NCBI GenBank assembly: GCA_023441055.1
Contig: JAEZQY010000068.1
Location: forward strand, 1-63,370
DNA length: 63,370 nt
Source of the DNA: Bacillota bacterium
Lineage (GTDB): Bacteria; Bacillota; Bacilli; Paenibacillales; UBA4045
Reading direction: 5' to 3'
The translations under genes were made by a program, and so were the position numbers. Shown one piece after another: positions 1 through 8,066 of this stretch (its first letter is position 1; every line of letters starts with the position of its first letter). The notes under the pieces are model-generated. The model was not told the origin of the DNA. It did not search any database and saw only the letters and a list, made by a program, of their open reading frames with translations.

Positions 1-124
1 ATATGGACTTAAAACGCTATTGTAATCTGCATGCACATGAATGACGAACATCGGAAAGCCGTATGAGGGAAAACCTCACGTACGGTTTGATGAGGAGGGG
101 CAGAATTATCTGCCCTTTACTCTA
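1..124 (+). mobile_element. Group II intron, 3' end (domains V and VI)
   Basis: Positions 56-89 fold as the conserved 34-nt domain V hairpin: GCCGTATGAGG pairs with CCTCACGTACGGT around a GAAA-type loop. A domain VI stem follows at about 96-116 (GGGCAGA pairing with TCTGCCC), with the likely branch-point A in the tail before the 3' splice site near 124. The catalytic reverse transcriptase, if present, lies outside the window. The sequence style resembles bacterial class C introns. The exact 3' boundary is inferred, not proven. Confidence 0.8.
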
Positions 125-493
125 GAGGCCATATTCCGACTAAATCACAGATTTGCGAACGGTGGGACGCTTAAGCGCAACGTACGAGGACGCTCGAGCG
201 TCCCGAAGTTCGCTTAGGCCTGTTAATAGGCGTTTTCGGGCGAATGTCAGCGAATTATTGCAGCGCTAATGCGTTCAAGGGTTCGCTCAAGACTGGATTG
301 ACGATAAATCCGAAGCGAAATATTCAGAATATTGGGAATAGATATTGCCAGCTGTAAGAAAATGATGTATATTACTTTTACTAATATTAAACAAGCAGTG
401 AGCGAAGCACGCCCTGCCGCAGCCTACTTAAGGCTCGGTTGTGGTGTGCTTTTTTGCTGTCTCTGCAATCAATATGAAGAGGAGGAGTCAGAT
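125..493. other. Intergenic region with bipartite inverted repeat
   Basis: Non-coding 3' exon of the group II intron. It holds a nested inverted repeat: 155-160 (GCGAAC) pairs with 208-213, and 164-171 (GGGACGCT) pairs with 197-204, with a 3-nt internal loop on each side. A terminator-like hairpin follows at 405-455. An ATG-initiated reading frame opens at 332 in phase with the next gene, but it would translate through the terminator and lacks a ribosome-binding site there, so I do not use it as the start. Confidence 0.5.
405..455 (+). terminator. Terminator-like hairpin upstream of DUF559-like gene
   Basis: AAGCACGCC (405-413) pairs with GGTGTGCTT (443-451), allowing one G-U pair. An inner AGCC/GGCT stem lies inside, and a run of six T follows. 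It could end transcription coming from the intron side, or attenuate the gene starting 40 bases downstream. Confidence 0.6.
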
Positions 494-1156
494 ATGCATC
501 CAGCATTAGCAAGCTTTATCGAACGATTCGAACATGAAGCACAGAAGGCAGGCAGGTATAGGGTCAAGATCGGACATGCGGAGTTTATTTTTCTCGAGAA
601 GGTGTGGGGTCCGGTGTTTCAATTCAAGTTCGACGGTCTGAGGGCTGAATATCCATTCAAGGATGCCAAGGGTGGGGATCGATTCGTAGACTTCATGTAT
701 GAATATGGCGGGATCCGGCTAATCATCGAGATTGATGGGTACAGCTCACATGCGAAGCACATCTCGTCCGGCGACTTCGATGATCATCTGGACAGACAGA
801 ATGATCTTCTGCTAGCAGGGTGGTTCCTGCTGCGATTCTCAGCGCGTCAGGTCGAGCAACATAGTGAAACCTGCAGAAGTAAGCTTCAACAAGCATTAGG
901 CAATCGGTGGGTTCAGGTACATGGCATAGTAAGTCCGAGTGAGGTTGATCCATGGGAGCAACGTCTAGTCACGATTAAGCGAATGGCAACCAATCTTAAT
1001 GGAACGATACGCGCAATCGATGTGGCCACCGCATTCCAGATTCAGCCGCGTACTGCGCAGAAATGGATGAAGCGATTTACCGACTATGGCTGGTTCGTAG
1101 GGATAGGCACACCGTCCAGGAATACCGCATACCGACTAATGGAAGGAGGGAAATGA
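494..1156 (+). CDS. DUF559/Vsr-like nuclease-fold protein with C-terminal helix-turn-helix
   Basis: About 220 residues from ATG 494, preceded by GAGGAGGAG at 479-487. Residues about 50-130 look like the restriction-endonuclease fold of DUF559/Vsr proteins: a VDF strand, then IIEIDGYSSH (acidic residues plus His), then an R-x-N-D-L-L-L-AGW-x-LLRF helix-strand ending. Residues about 160-218 resemble a winged-helix or HTH segment (RTAQKWMKRFTDYGW). Such proteins are usually uncharacterised; a DNA-cleaving or mobile-element role is inferred from the fold only. The 4-bp ATGA overlap with the next small ORF suggests coupling. Residue numbering is approximate. Confidence 0.7.
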   Translation: MHPALASFIERFEHEAQKAGRYRVKIGHAEFIFLEKVWGPVFQFKFDGLRAEYPFKDAKGGDRFVDFMYEYGGIRLIIEIDGYSSHAKHISSGDFDDHLDRQNDLLLAGWFLLRFSARQVEQHSETCRSKLQQALGNRWVQVHGIVSPSEVDPWEQRLVTIKRMATNLNGTIRAIDVATAFQIQPRTAQKWMKRFTDYGWFVGIGTPSRNTAYRLMEGGK

Positions 1157-1266
1157 TGAGAAAGCGTCGCAGACAGCGTAATTTGCGCATGCAGCTGTGG
1201 ATTATGATCAACCTATTCATGCGCGCATTACCTCCAATGGATAGGCGGGGGCCGATTGGTGTTTAA
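1153..1266 (+). CDS. Small basic peptide (37 aa), translationally coupled
   Basis: The ATG overlaps the stop of the upstream gene (ATGA) and has GGAAGGAGGG just before it. The product has a very basic N-terminus (MMRKRRRQR), then a short hydrophobic stretch (WIMINLFM). No family recognised. Support is the ribosome-binding site and coupling only; it may not be a real gene. Confidence 0.35.
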   Translation: MMRKRRRQRNLRMQLWIMINLFMRALPPMDRRGPIGV

Positions 1267-1285
1267 TATTTTTCCATGAGGGGAC

Positions 1286-1314
1286 TTGAAATCTGAGGCA
1301 GTAATTAGTATTAT
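1286..1314 (+). promoter_or_regulatory. Sigma-A promoter of groESL
   Basis: TTGAAA at 1286-1291, a 17-bp spacer and TATTAT at 1309-1314. It lies directly upstream of the CIRCE operator. Confidence 0.8.
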
Positions 1315-1326
1315 AATAATTGGTTG

Positions 1327-1353
1327 TTAGCACTTGAGTTGATCGAGTGCTAA
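1327..1353 (+). promoter_or_regulatory. CIRCE operator (HrcA binding site)
   Basis: TTAGCACTT, 9 bp, GAGTGCTAA: one mismatch to the canonical inverted repeat. It is placed around the transcription start of groESL, as in other Firmicutes, so HrcA repression relieved by heat is expected. Confidence 0.95.
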
Positions 1354-1405
1354 ACGATAACATACTTACAAAACCCTACACATACTCTAAAGGAGGCAGT
1401 ATCAA

Positions 1406-1687
1406 ATGATCAAACCGTTAGGCGATCGCGTAGTCATCGAAGCTATCGCGAAGGAAGAAACCACAGCAAGCGGTATCGTTCTCCCGGACACAGCCAAGGA
1501 AAAGCCGCAAGAAGGTAAGATTGTGGCCGTTGGCATCGGTACGTTGAAGGATGGCGAGCGCATTCCACTGGAAGTGAAGGAAGGCGATCGTGTGCTATTC
1601 TCCAAGTATGCCGGTACTGAAGTGAAGTTCGAAGGCAGAGAGCTGCTGATCATGCGCGAGAGCGACATTCTGGCCATCTTAGGCTAA
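1406..1687 (+). CDS. groES: Co-chaperonin GroES
   Basis: 93 residues, full family length. Typical features are the N-terminal IKPLGDRVVIE strand, the mobile-loop segment around residues 16-32 (EETTASGIVLPDTAKEKPQ), and the C-terminal YAGTEVKFEGRELLIMRESDILAI. It forms the heptameric lid of the GroEL folding chamber in the cytoplasm. A ribosome-binding site AAAGGAGG lies upstream, and groEL starts 24 bp after the stop, so the two form the usual bicistronic operon under the CIRCE promoter. Confidence 0.98.
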   Translation: MIKPLGDRVVIEAIAKEETTASGIVLPDTAKEKPQEGKIVAVGIGTLKDGERIPLEVKEGDRVLFSKYAGTEVKFEGRELLIMRESDILAILG

Positions 1688-1711
1688 TTAACGTAGGAGG
1701 GAATTTAGATC

Positions 1712-3349
<1,638 letters not shown>

Positions 3350-3420
3350 TAAGGGCTGAGCCCTTGCGTAGCAAGGGTTTCTCCTTAGGGTAACAGCGAT
3401 TGCCCACATCGTGTAAAAAT

Positions 3421-3461
3421 AAGACACCATGAGTGATGAAAATCGCTCTACGGTGTCTTTT
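3421..3461 (+). terminator. groESL terminator
   Basis: AAGACACC (3421-3428) pairs with GGTGTCTT (3452-3459), followed by T residues. An open frame starting inside it (3429) is not taken as real. The hairpin has a homologous copy at 12621-12676. Confidence 0.8.
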
Positions 3462-3491
3462 GTTTATTTAAGAAAGGGAGGAGGTCTTGCT

Positions 3492-3605
3492 TTGGAGACA
3501 ATGCATCTTGAAAATTTTTTTGAATACATAACTGTTCAAAATAATGAGGCGTATAATGAGTTTAGCCTTCAGCACGAATTAGGTAATTTTTTGCGGCGAC
3601 TTTCT
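3492..3605 (+). pseudogene. 5' fragment of an unidentified gene
   Basis: A good ribosome-binding site (GGGAGGAGG, about 3476-3484) precedes a TTG at 3492, in phase with METMHLENFFEYIT followed by NNEAYNEFSLQHELGNFLR. This reads like the beginning of a normal globular protein. After about residue 37 the sequence turns into unrelated residues and stops at 3644, just where the inverted cheY relic begins. I interpret it as a gene cut by a rearrangement. The family is not recognised with confidence. Confidence 0.4.
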
Positions 3606-3644
3606 TTGCGAATCAGGACAGCAATGACTTTCGCATCCTTATAG

Positions 3645-4008
3645 TCGCTCCTGGACTCTTTTCCGATAGCCTTATCGACCGCTCCAGTACGCAACTGGTT
3701 TGTAATGGTTTGATGATAAAGTCTTTATCCCCGCTTTGGATCGCCTCGATAATGAGATTTGTCTGTCCCACTGCCGTGCACATGACGATATTCGCCTTCG
3801 GATCCAGCTTGCGAATTTCCTTTACGGCTTGAATGCCTTCCATAACAGGCATCGTGATATCCATCGTAACGAGGTCCGGTTGATACGTTCTATATCTATC
3901 CACCGCCTCTTTACCATTAGCAGCCTCGAATACAACTTCATGACCGGCTTTAATCAATATATCCTTCAGCATCGCCCTTAGAAATGCGGCATCGTCGACG
4001 AGCAACGA
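3645..4008 (-). pseudogene. CheY-like receiver, decayed copy
   Basis: The translated product is nearly identical to the intact CheY at 24278-24637 from VVDDAAFLRAMLKD through MDITMPVMEGIQ to the KP motif. Differences show decay. A single-base deletion near the 3' end (about 3680) changes frame after residue 105. The first codons (MARIM) are replaced by sequence running straight into the response-regulator relic at 4016. Changes such as SGAKDF to SGDKDF have accumulated. Compared with the intact pair at 24.3-25.7 kb, the arrangement is the same with the middle deleted. Confidence 0.85.
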
Positions 4009-4011
4009 AGC

Positions 4012-4283
4012 GGAACACAGCTTTATCGAAAAAAGAGTTCAGTCTGCTGTCCTATATGGCACAACACGTGAATCGTGTCGTTAGTAGCGATACGTTACTT
4101 CAGCTCATCTGGGGAACGGAGAGTCTGGAGGATACGAGAACGGTCGCTGTACATATCAGCAATTTACGCAAACAAATCGAGGTTGATCCTGCCAATCCTG
4201 AGCGAATCGTTACGATCCGGGGGACCGGATATATGCTGTTTGCCAAAGGTGCGTTGCAACCTATAGATCGAATCCATGAATAA
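4012..4283 (+). pseudogene. OmpR-family regulator, 3' fragment (DNA-binding domain only)
   Basis: From 4019 the sequence matches the winged-helix half of the regulators at 7121 and 24961: LSKKEFSLLSYMAQHVNRVV, then WGTESLEDTRTVAVHISNLRK, ending GTGYMLFAKGALQ. The whole receiver domain, promoter and start are missing. It abuts the inverted cheY relic, so one deletion removed both gene starts and the divergent promoters between them. Confidence 0.85.
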
Positions 4284-4377
4284 ATAGCGGCGCAGGGAGT
4301 AGCTCTGAACTGTAACCCTGTTTTTTCTAGTCATTAATCGAGTTGATTATCATCTCGAGCAGGCGCTTCGACTCGGC

Positions 4378-6729
4378 TTAGCTCAGTGAATCCAACAACG
4401 ACTTCACCTGCGGATCGAGATTCAGCGCGTTCAAAATGATCTCAAGCGCTTCTGCGCGGGTGGCATTGCCTTTAGGATCGAATCGATCATTTCCTTTGCC
4501 GTTGACGATGCCCGCTTGCGCTGCCGTTTGAATTTCGTTCGCTGCGTAGGAACGACTCAGATCCGTGAAATGGCCTTTGGATGTATCTTTCGCAATATTA
4601 TTCAGGTTAACGATGTGAGACAACATGATGACCATTTCTTCACGTGTAATCGCCTGCTCCGGCATGAACGTACCATCCTCATAGCCATTGATTACCCCTG
4701 CAGCGGCAAGGCTCACAATCGCGTCTTTCGCCCAGTGCTTGTCTAGATCCTTGAACGCTATGTTGGTGCTGTTGCCAACTTGGATGTTGAATGCGCGACT
4801 CAGCATCGTGGCGAATTCGGCGCGTGTAATATTCCCGTTCGGTCTAAATGTGCCGTCTTCATAGCCGCTAATCAACTGCATCTTCAAGAAGGTATCGATC
4901 GATTGTTTTGCCCAGTGCCCATGAGTATCCGCAAAATCCATCATCGTGTTAGCTTTCTTCGCTGCTGCGACTTGGGCAGCGAGCTTCTCGACTAGGCTAG
5001 CGCTATTCACAATGTTGCTGTTAAATACTTCTACCGTAGGCTGCTGCGTCGATTCAGGCGTCGGTTCTGGTTGTGATTCCGGTGGGGTTGAAGGTGGTAT
5101 CGATGTGCTTCCACCACCGCCTCCTCCAGGAACTGCCGTCGCTGCAAAGGCATACGACAGGGCAACTGTCGTTCCTGTGTTATTCGTCACTGTAGCGGTG
5201 TTGCCATTGATCGTTGCCGTCGTTAGTGTGGTGGCAAATGCATACCCACCTTCCGCTGTCAATGTTACGGTTGCAGTGTACGACGTACTCCCTGCGAACG
5301 TCGTCGCCACAGGATTCCATGATACGGTCCCTGCCGTAAAGTTCGCTGTATCTACATCTGCTGACGTACTCGGCGTAGCTCCGGTCACAGGTGCTGTGAC
5401 CGTGATCATTGCGCTGGTAATCTCCGTTGCTGCCGTTGCTGCAAAGGCATACGACAGCGTTACTGTTTCGCCCGTGTTGCTCGTCACTGTAGCGGCGTTG
5501 CCGTTGATCGTTGCCGTTGTTAGCGTAGATGCGAATACATAGCCGCTATACACCGTCAGCGTTACCGTTGCGGTGTATGGCGTATTCCCTGCGAACGTAG
5601 TCGCCGCCGGACTCCATGTTACGGTCCCTGCCATAAAGTTCGCTGTATCTACATCTGCTGACGTACTCGGCGTAGCTCCGGTCACAGGTGCTGTGACCGT
5701 GATCACTGCGCTGGTAATAAATTCGACTGAACGTAATTTGACATATCCATTAGATCCTGCGAATGTGCTAGTATCACCGTCGAAACTGCCGCTCCCCGTC
5801 ATCGCACTAGGCGCACTATTTGTGGTATTCGTCCAATATTCGTAAGATCCACTGACAGTAATCGTACCGCCAGCACCACCTCTGCCGCCTCCGATTCCCT
5901 TGACGCCATTACCACCACCAGTGGCTGTTATATCGCCACCATTAATCGTAATCGTACCGCCAGCACCAAATTCGCCGCCTCCGATTCCCGCGCCCGAATA
6001 ACCACCAGTGGCTGTTATATTGCCACCATGAATCGTAATCGTACCGCCAGCACCAAATTCGTGGCCTCCTCCGATTCCCGCGCCCATACCCGTACCACCA
6101 CCAGTGGCTGTTATATCGCCACCATTAATCGTAATCGTACCGCCATCACCATGGTGGCCTCCTCCGATTCCCGCGCCATAACCCGTACCACCACCAGTGG
6201 CTGTTATATCGCCACCATTAATCGTAATCGTACCGCCATCAAGACCGTCGCCGCCTCCGATTCCCGCGTTTTTAGAACCACCTGTAGCACGCAGTTTACC
6301 CATGCTTGGTATACCCATGCTTGATCCTGTAGATTGTGCATAAATCGTCAAACTGTTGCCTTTAGAAACATTAATTCCGGCAGATCCCACCACATCGCTG
6401 TCATCCTCAAGGATAATATGGACATCGCCCGATACGGTGATCGTGCTATTTTGGGTCCAATCACCACGAAACAAATACCAGCCATTTGTAAGTGTAGAAT
6501 AATTCCCAAAATTATCGCTATCGATGATCGTTACAGCTTGCGTTTTTTTTACGCCTTTCTCGTCTAAATACGCTTCACCCGTACTCGCCGATACTGTTGA
6601 TGCTCCCGCCGGAAGCAGTGAAACGACCAACGCTGCAATGAGGAACATCCGAACGAACAACATCCATCCTCCTGCCTGTCTTCTCGAATTAAACCGCCAT
6701 TCTTGTGTCTTAATGCCCCTGCCTCTCAT
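4378..6729 (-). CDS. SLH-anchored surface protein with glycine-rich beta-helix repeats
   Basis: About 783 residues. ATG 6729 is chosen because GGAGGG sits 8-9 bases upstream; a GTG three codons earlier would have no spacing. An N-terminal signal peptide has a hydrophobic core WMLFVRMFLIAALVVSLLPAG. Residues about 145-300 carry five GGTITINGGDITATGGG-type repeats with AGIGGG turns, expected to form a right-handed beta-helix. Two roughly 100-residue Thr/Ala-rich beta repeats follow (ITSAxITVTAPVTGATPSTSAD), then a Pro/Glu/Thr linker and three SLH domains (GHWAKQSIDTFLKM, KHWAKDAIVSLAAAGVINGYEDG, ANEIQTAAQAGIVNG) that bind pyruvylated wall polymer. Its C-terminal 240 residues are a close paralogue of the protein at 8067-11546. 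A shared-type promoter lies at 6928-6976. The passenger's function is unknown. Confidence 0.9.
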   Translation of the reverse strand: MRGRGIKTQEWRFNSRRQAGGWMLFVRMFLIAALVVSLLPAGASTVSASTGEAYLDEKGVKKTQAVTIIDSDNFGNYSTLTNGWYLFRGDWTQNSTITVSGDVHIILEDDSDVVGSAGINVSKGNSLTIYAQSTGSSMGIPSMGKLRATGGSKNAGIGGGDGLDGGTITINGGDITATGGGTGYGAGIGGGHHGDGGTITINGGDITATGGGTGMGAGIGGGHEFGAGGTITIHGGNITATGGYSGAGIGGGEFGAGGTITINGGDITATGGGNGVKGIGGGRGGAGGTITVSGSYEYWTNTTNSAPSAMTGSGSFDGDTSTFAGSNGYVKLRSVEFITSAVITVTAPVTGATPSTSADVDTANFMAGTVTWSPAATTFAGNTPYTATVTLTVYSGYVFASTLTTATINGNAATVTSNTGETVTLSYAFAATAATEITSAMITVTAPVTGATPSTSADVDTANFTAGTVSWNPVATTFAGSTSYTATVTLTAEGGYAFATTLTTATINGNTATVTNNTGTTVALSYAFAATAVPGGGGGGSTSIPPSTPPESQPEPTPESTQQPTVEVFNSNIVNSASLVEKLAAQVAAAKKANTMMDFADTHGHWAKQSIDTFLKMQLISGYEDGTFRPNGNITRAEFATMLSRAFNIQVGNSTNIAFKDLDKHWAKDAIVSLAAAGVINGYEDGTFMPEQAITREEMVIMLSHIVNLNNIAKDTSKGHFTDLSRSYAANEIQTAAQAGIVNGKGNDRFDPKGNATRAEALEIILNALNLDPQVKSLLDSLS

Positions 6730-6927
6730 CTCATACACCCTCCATCTATAAAAATCTAGTAACTATAAATGAGCACTACCAATTCCAATAAACTGTAAAA
6801 TCAAAAAGAATAGAGACAAAGCACGCCCACTACATCTCATACCGTCATCGTTCTGAACATGTGACCATTCGCCTTTTCATAGAGTCGCCTCCTAATAGGA
6901 TAAATCATGTCATTTTTCATCCTTATG

Positions 6928-6976
6928 AATATATCAAACAAACGATCTCATCGACGAAATGTAAAGAAAACTTTAA
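6928..6976 (-). promoter_or_regulatory. Shared direct-repeat promoter, copy f (to SLH gene 4378-6729)
   Basis: On the minus strand: TTAAAG, TTTTC, TTTACA, 24 bp, then TG-A-TATATT as extended -10. The hexamer starts are 11 bp apart, which is the geometry of tandem OmpR/PhoP-family binding. Confidence 0.7.
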
Positions 6977-7044
6977 ACTTCACGGTTTGAGGGAGGAGAG
7001 TGCTGATCTATGTTGGTTGCTAGAGGTGCATGGCAAGCGTAATC

Positions 7045-7094
7045 TTAAAGTTTCCTTTACATTTCATAAATAGGCCAATCTACTGTGGTAATAT
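7045..7094 (+). promoter_or_regulatory. Shared direct-repeat promoter, copy d (to orphan regulator 7121)
   Basis: TTAAAG 7045-7050, TTTCC, TTTACA 7056-7061, 24 bp, TG-G-TAATAT 7086-7094. It is divergent from copy f. Confidence 0.75.
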
Positions 7095-7120
7095 ATGCTG
7101 CGAAAGAAGGTGACAGCGTG

Positions 7121-7825
7121 ATGGACACGCACAAAATCATGATCGTCGATGACGATCCCCATATATGCGAGATTGTTCAGGTGTATTGCGAGAGGGAAGG
7201 CTTCATATCCTCGTATTGCCACAGCGGGGCAGAAGTCATGAAGCTGCTTGCGTCGTTCGAGCCGGATTTGATTGTACTGGATGTCATGCTGGCGAATGAA
7301 AACGGCATCGATTGGTGCCGGAATGCCCGCAGCTACACGAATGCGCCGATCGTGTTTCTGAGCAGTCATGAGGAGGATAAGGTCAAAATCAGCGCGTTAT
7401 CCGATGGCGGGGACGATTATGTGACCAAGCCGTTCAGTCCGGGGGTACTCATGGCCAAGATCAAGGCTCACCTTCGCCGTGTATCGACGGGCAGAAGGGA
7501 ACAACTGCTGGAGTTACCGGGTTTGACGCTGGATTTCTACGCACAGTCCGTCATCATGGGCAGTGAACCCATCTTTTTATCGAAAAAAGAGTTCAGCCTA
7601 CTGTCCTATATGGCACAAAACGTGAATCGTGTCGTTAGTATCGATGCGTTGTTTCAGTTTACTTGGGGAACGGAGAGTCTGGAGGATACGAGAACGGTCG
7701 CTGTACACATCAGCAATTTACGCAAAAAAATCGAGGCTGACCCTGCCAATCCCGAGAGAATCATTACGATTCGGGGGGCCGGATATATGCTGGTTGCCAA
7801 GGGAGCGTTGCAAACACGAACTTAA
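7121..7825 (+). CDS. Orphan OmpR/PhoB-family response regulator
   Basis: 234 residues from ATG 7121 (RBS AAGAAGG; a GTG one codon earlier is possible). The receiver domain, residues 1-120, has the acidic pair (IMIVDDDP), the phospho-acceptor Asp in LIVLDVMLANENG, the Thr/Ser switch region (IVFLSS) and Lys in VTKPFSP. The winged-helix DNA-binding domain, about 135-230, has VAVHISNLRKKIEADP and the terminal beta-hairpin IRGAGYML. No sensor kinase lies nearby. Shared-type promoters lie before it (7045) and across its stop codon (7822), so it probably regulates itself and the SLH gene downstream. It is a close paralogue of 24961-25653, with relics at 4012, 7005 and 21031. Confidence 0.93.
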   Translation: MDTHKIMIVDDDPHICEIVQVYCEREGFISSYCHSGAEVMKLLASFEPDLIVLDVMLANENGIDWCRNARSYTNAPIVFLSSHEEDKVKISALSDGGDDYVTKPFSPGVLMAKIKAHLRRVSTGRREQLLELPGLTLDFYAQSVIMGSEPIFLSKKEFSLLSYMAQNVNRVVSIDALFQFTWGTESLEDTRTVAVHISNLRKKIEADPANPERIITIRGAGYMLVAKGALQTRT

Positions 7826-7871
7826 AGTTTTCTTTACATTCACTATATGGGTCGATCTACCATGATAAGAT
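7822..7871 (+). promoter_or_regulatory. Shared direct-repeat promoter, copy e (to SLH relic and YVTN surface protein)
   Basis: TTAAAG 7822-7827, TTTTC, TTTACA 7833-7838, 24 bp, TG-A-TAAGAT 7863-7871. The first hexamer overlaps the stop codon of the regulator gene. Confidence 0.8.
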
Positions 7872-7878
7872 ACACAGG

Positions 7879-8000
7879 ATGGTCAACTTGTATTTAGTGT
7901 TGCTACTGAGCTTGCCCCTCCCTGCTGCCTACGCAGCAAGCGAGGATACAAATAAGGGCATTGAGCGGAGAAACTGCTGGTAGGTGGGACGATGAGAACG
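7879..8000 (+). pseudogene. Relic of an SLH protein N-terminus
   Basis: ATG 7879 opens a 34-codon frame with signal peptide LLSLPLPAAYAASE. It matches the relic at 23998-24183 (LLPSLPLPAAFAASE), and the following bases match its first SLH motif (GHWAEKQLVDW) with substitutions that create stops. A surface gene once began right here under promoter e and was replaced by the YVTN protein gene 70 bases on. Confidence 0.7.
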
Positions 8001-8066
8001 AGCAATAAGGTCACACGCCAGGAAGCCGCTCAAGTTCCCGATTGGAGAAGGGATGAAGTTAAATAA

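Larger units (their letters stand above)
6730..7120. other. Divergent promoter region with gene relics
   Basis: This 390-bp gap holds two divergent copies of the shared promoter (6928-6976 minus, 7045-7094 plus). Between them, 7005-7040 matches the last codons of the orphan regulator genes (compare 25630-25660), a relic of a lost upstream copy. On the minus strand 6845-6880 encodes MKRRMVTCSER after a strong AGGAGG. It is either a leader peptide or the original start of the gene once transcribed from this promoter. The SLH gene itself starts about 150 bases further on. Confidence 0.55.

Noticed and set aside
3429..3491. Start of an open frame inside the groESL terminator
   Set aside because: It would begin within the hairpin; a TTG with a proper ribosome-binding site at 3492 is the better start of the truncated gene.
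4290..4325. Possible terminator CAGGG...CCCTGTTTTTT after the regulator relic
   Set aside because: The stem is only 5 bp with no convincing extension.
4946..5542. 198-codon plus-strand frame opposite the SLH gene
   Set aside because: Low-complexity shadow of the Thr/Ala-rich repeats; the minus-strand protein has signal peptide and SLH domains.
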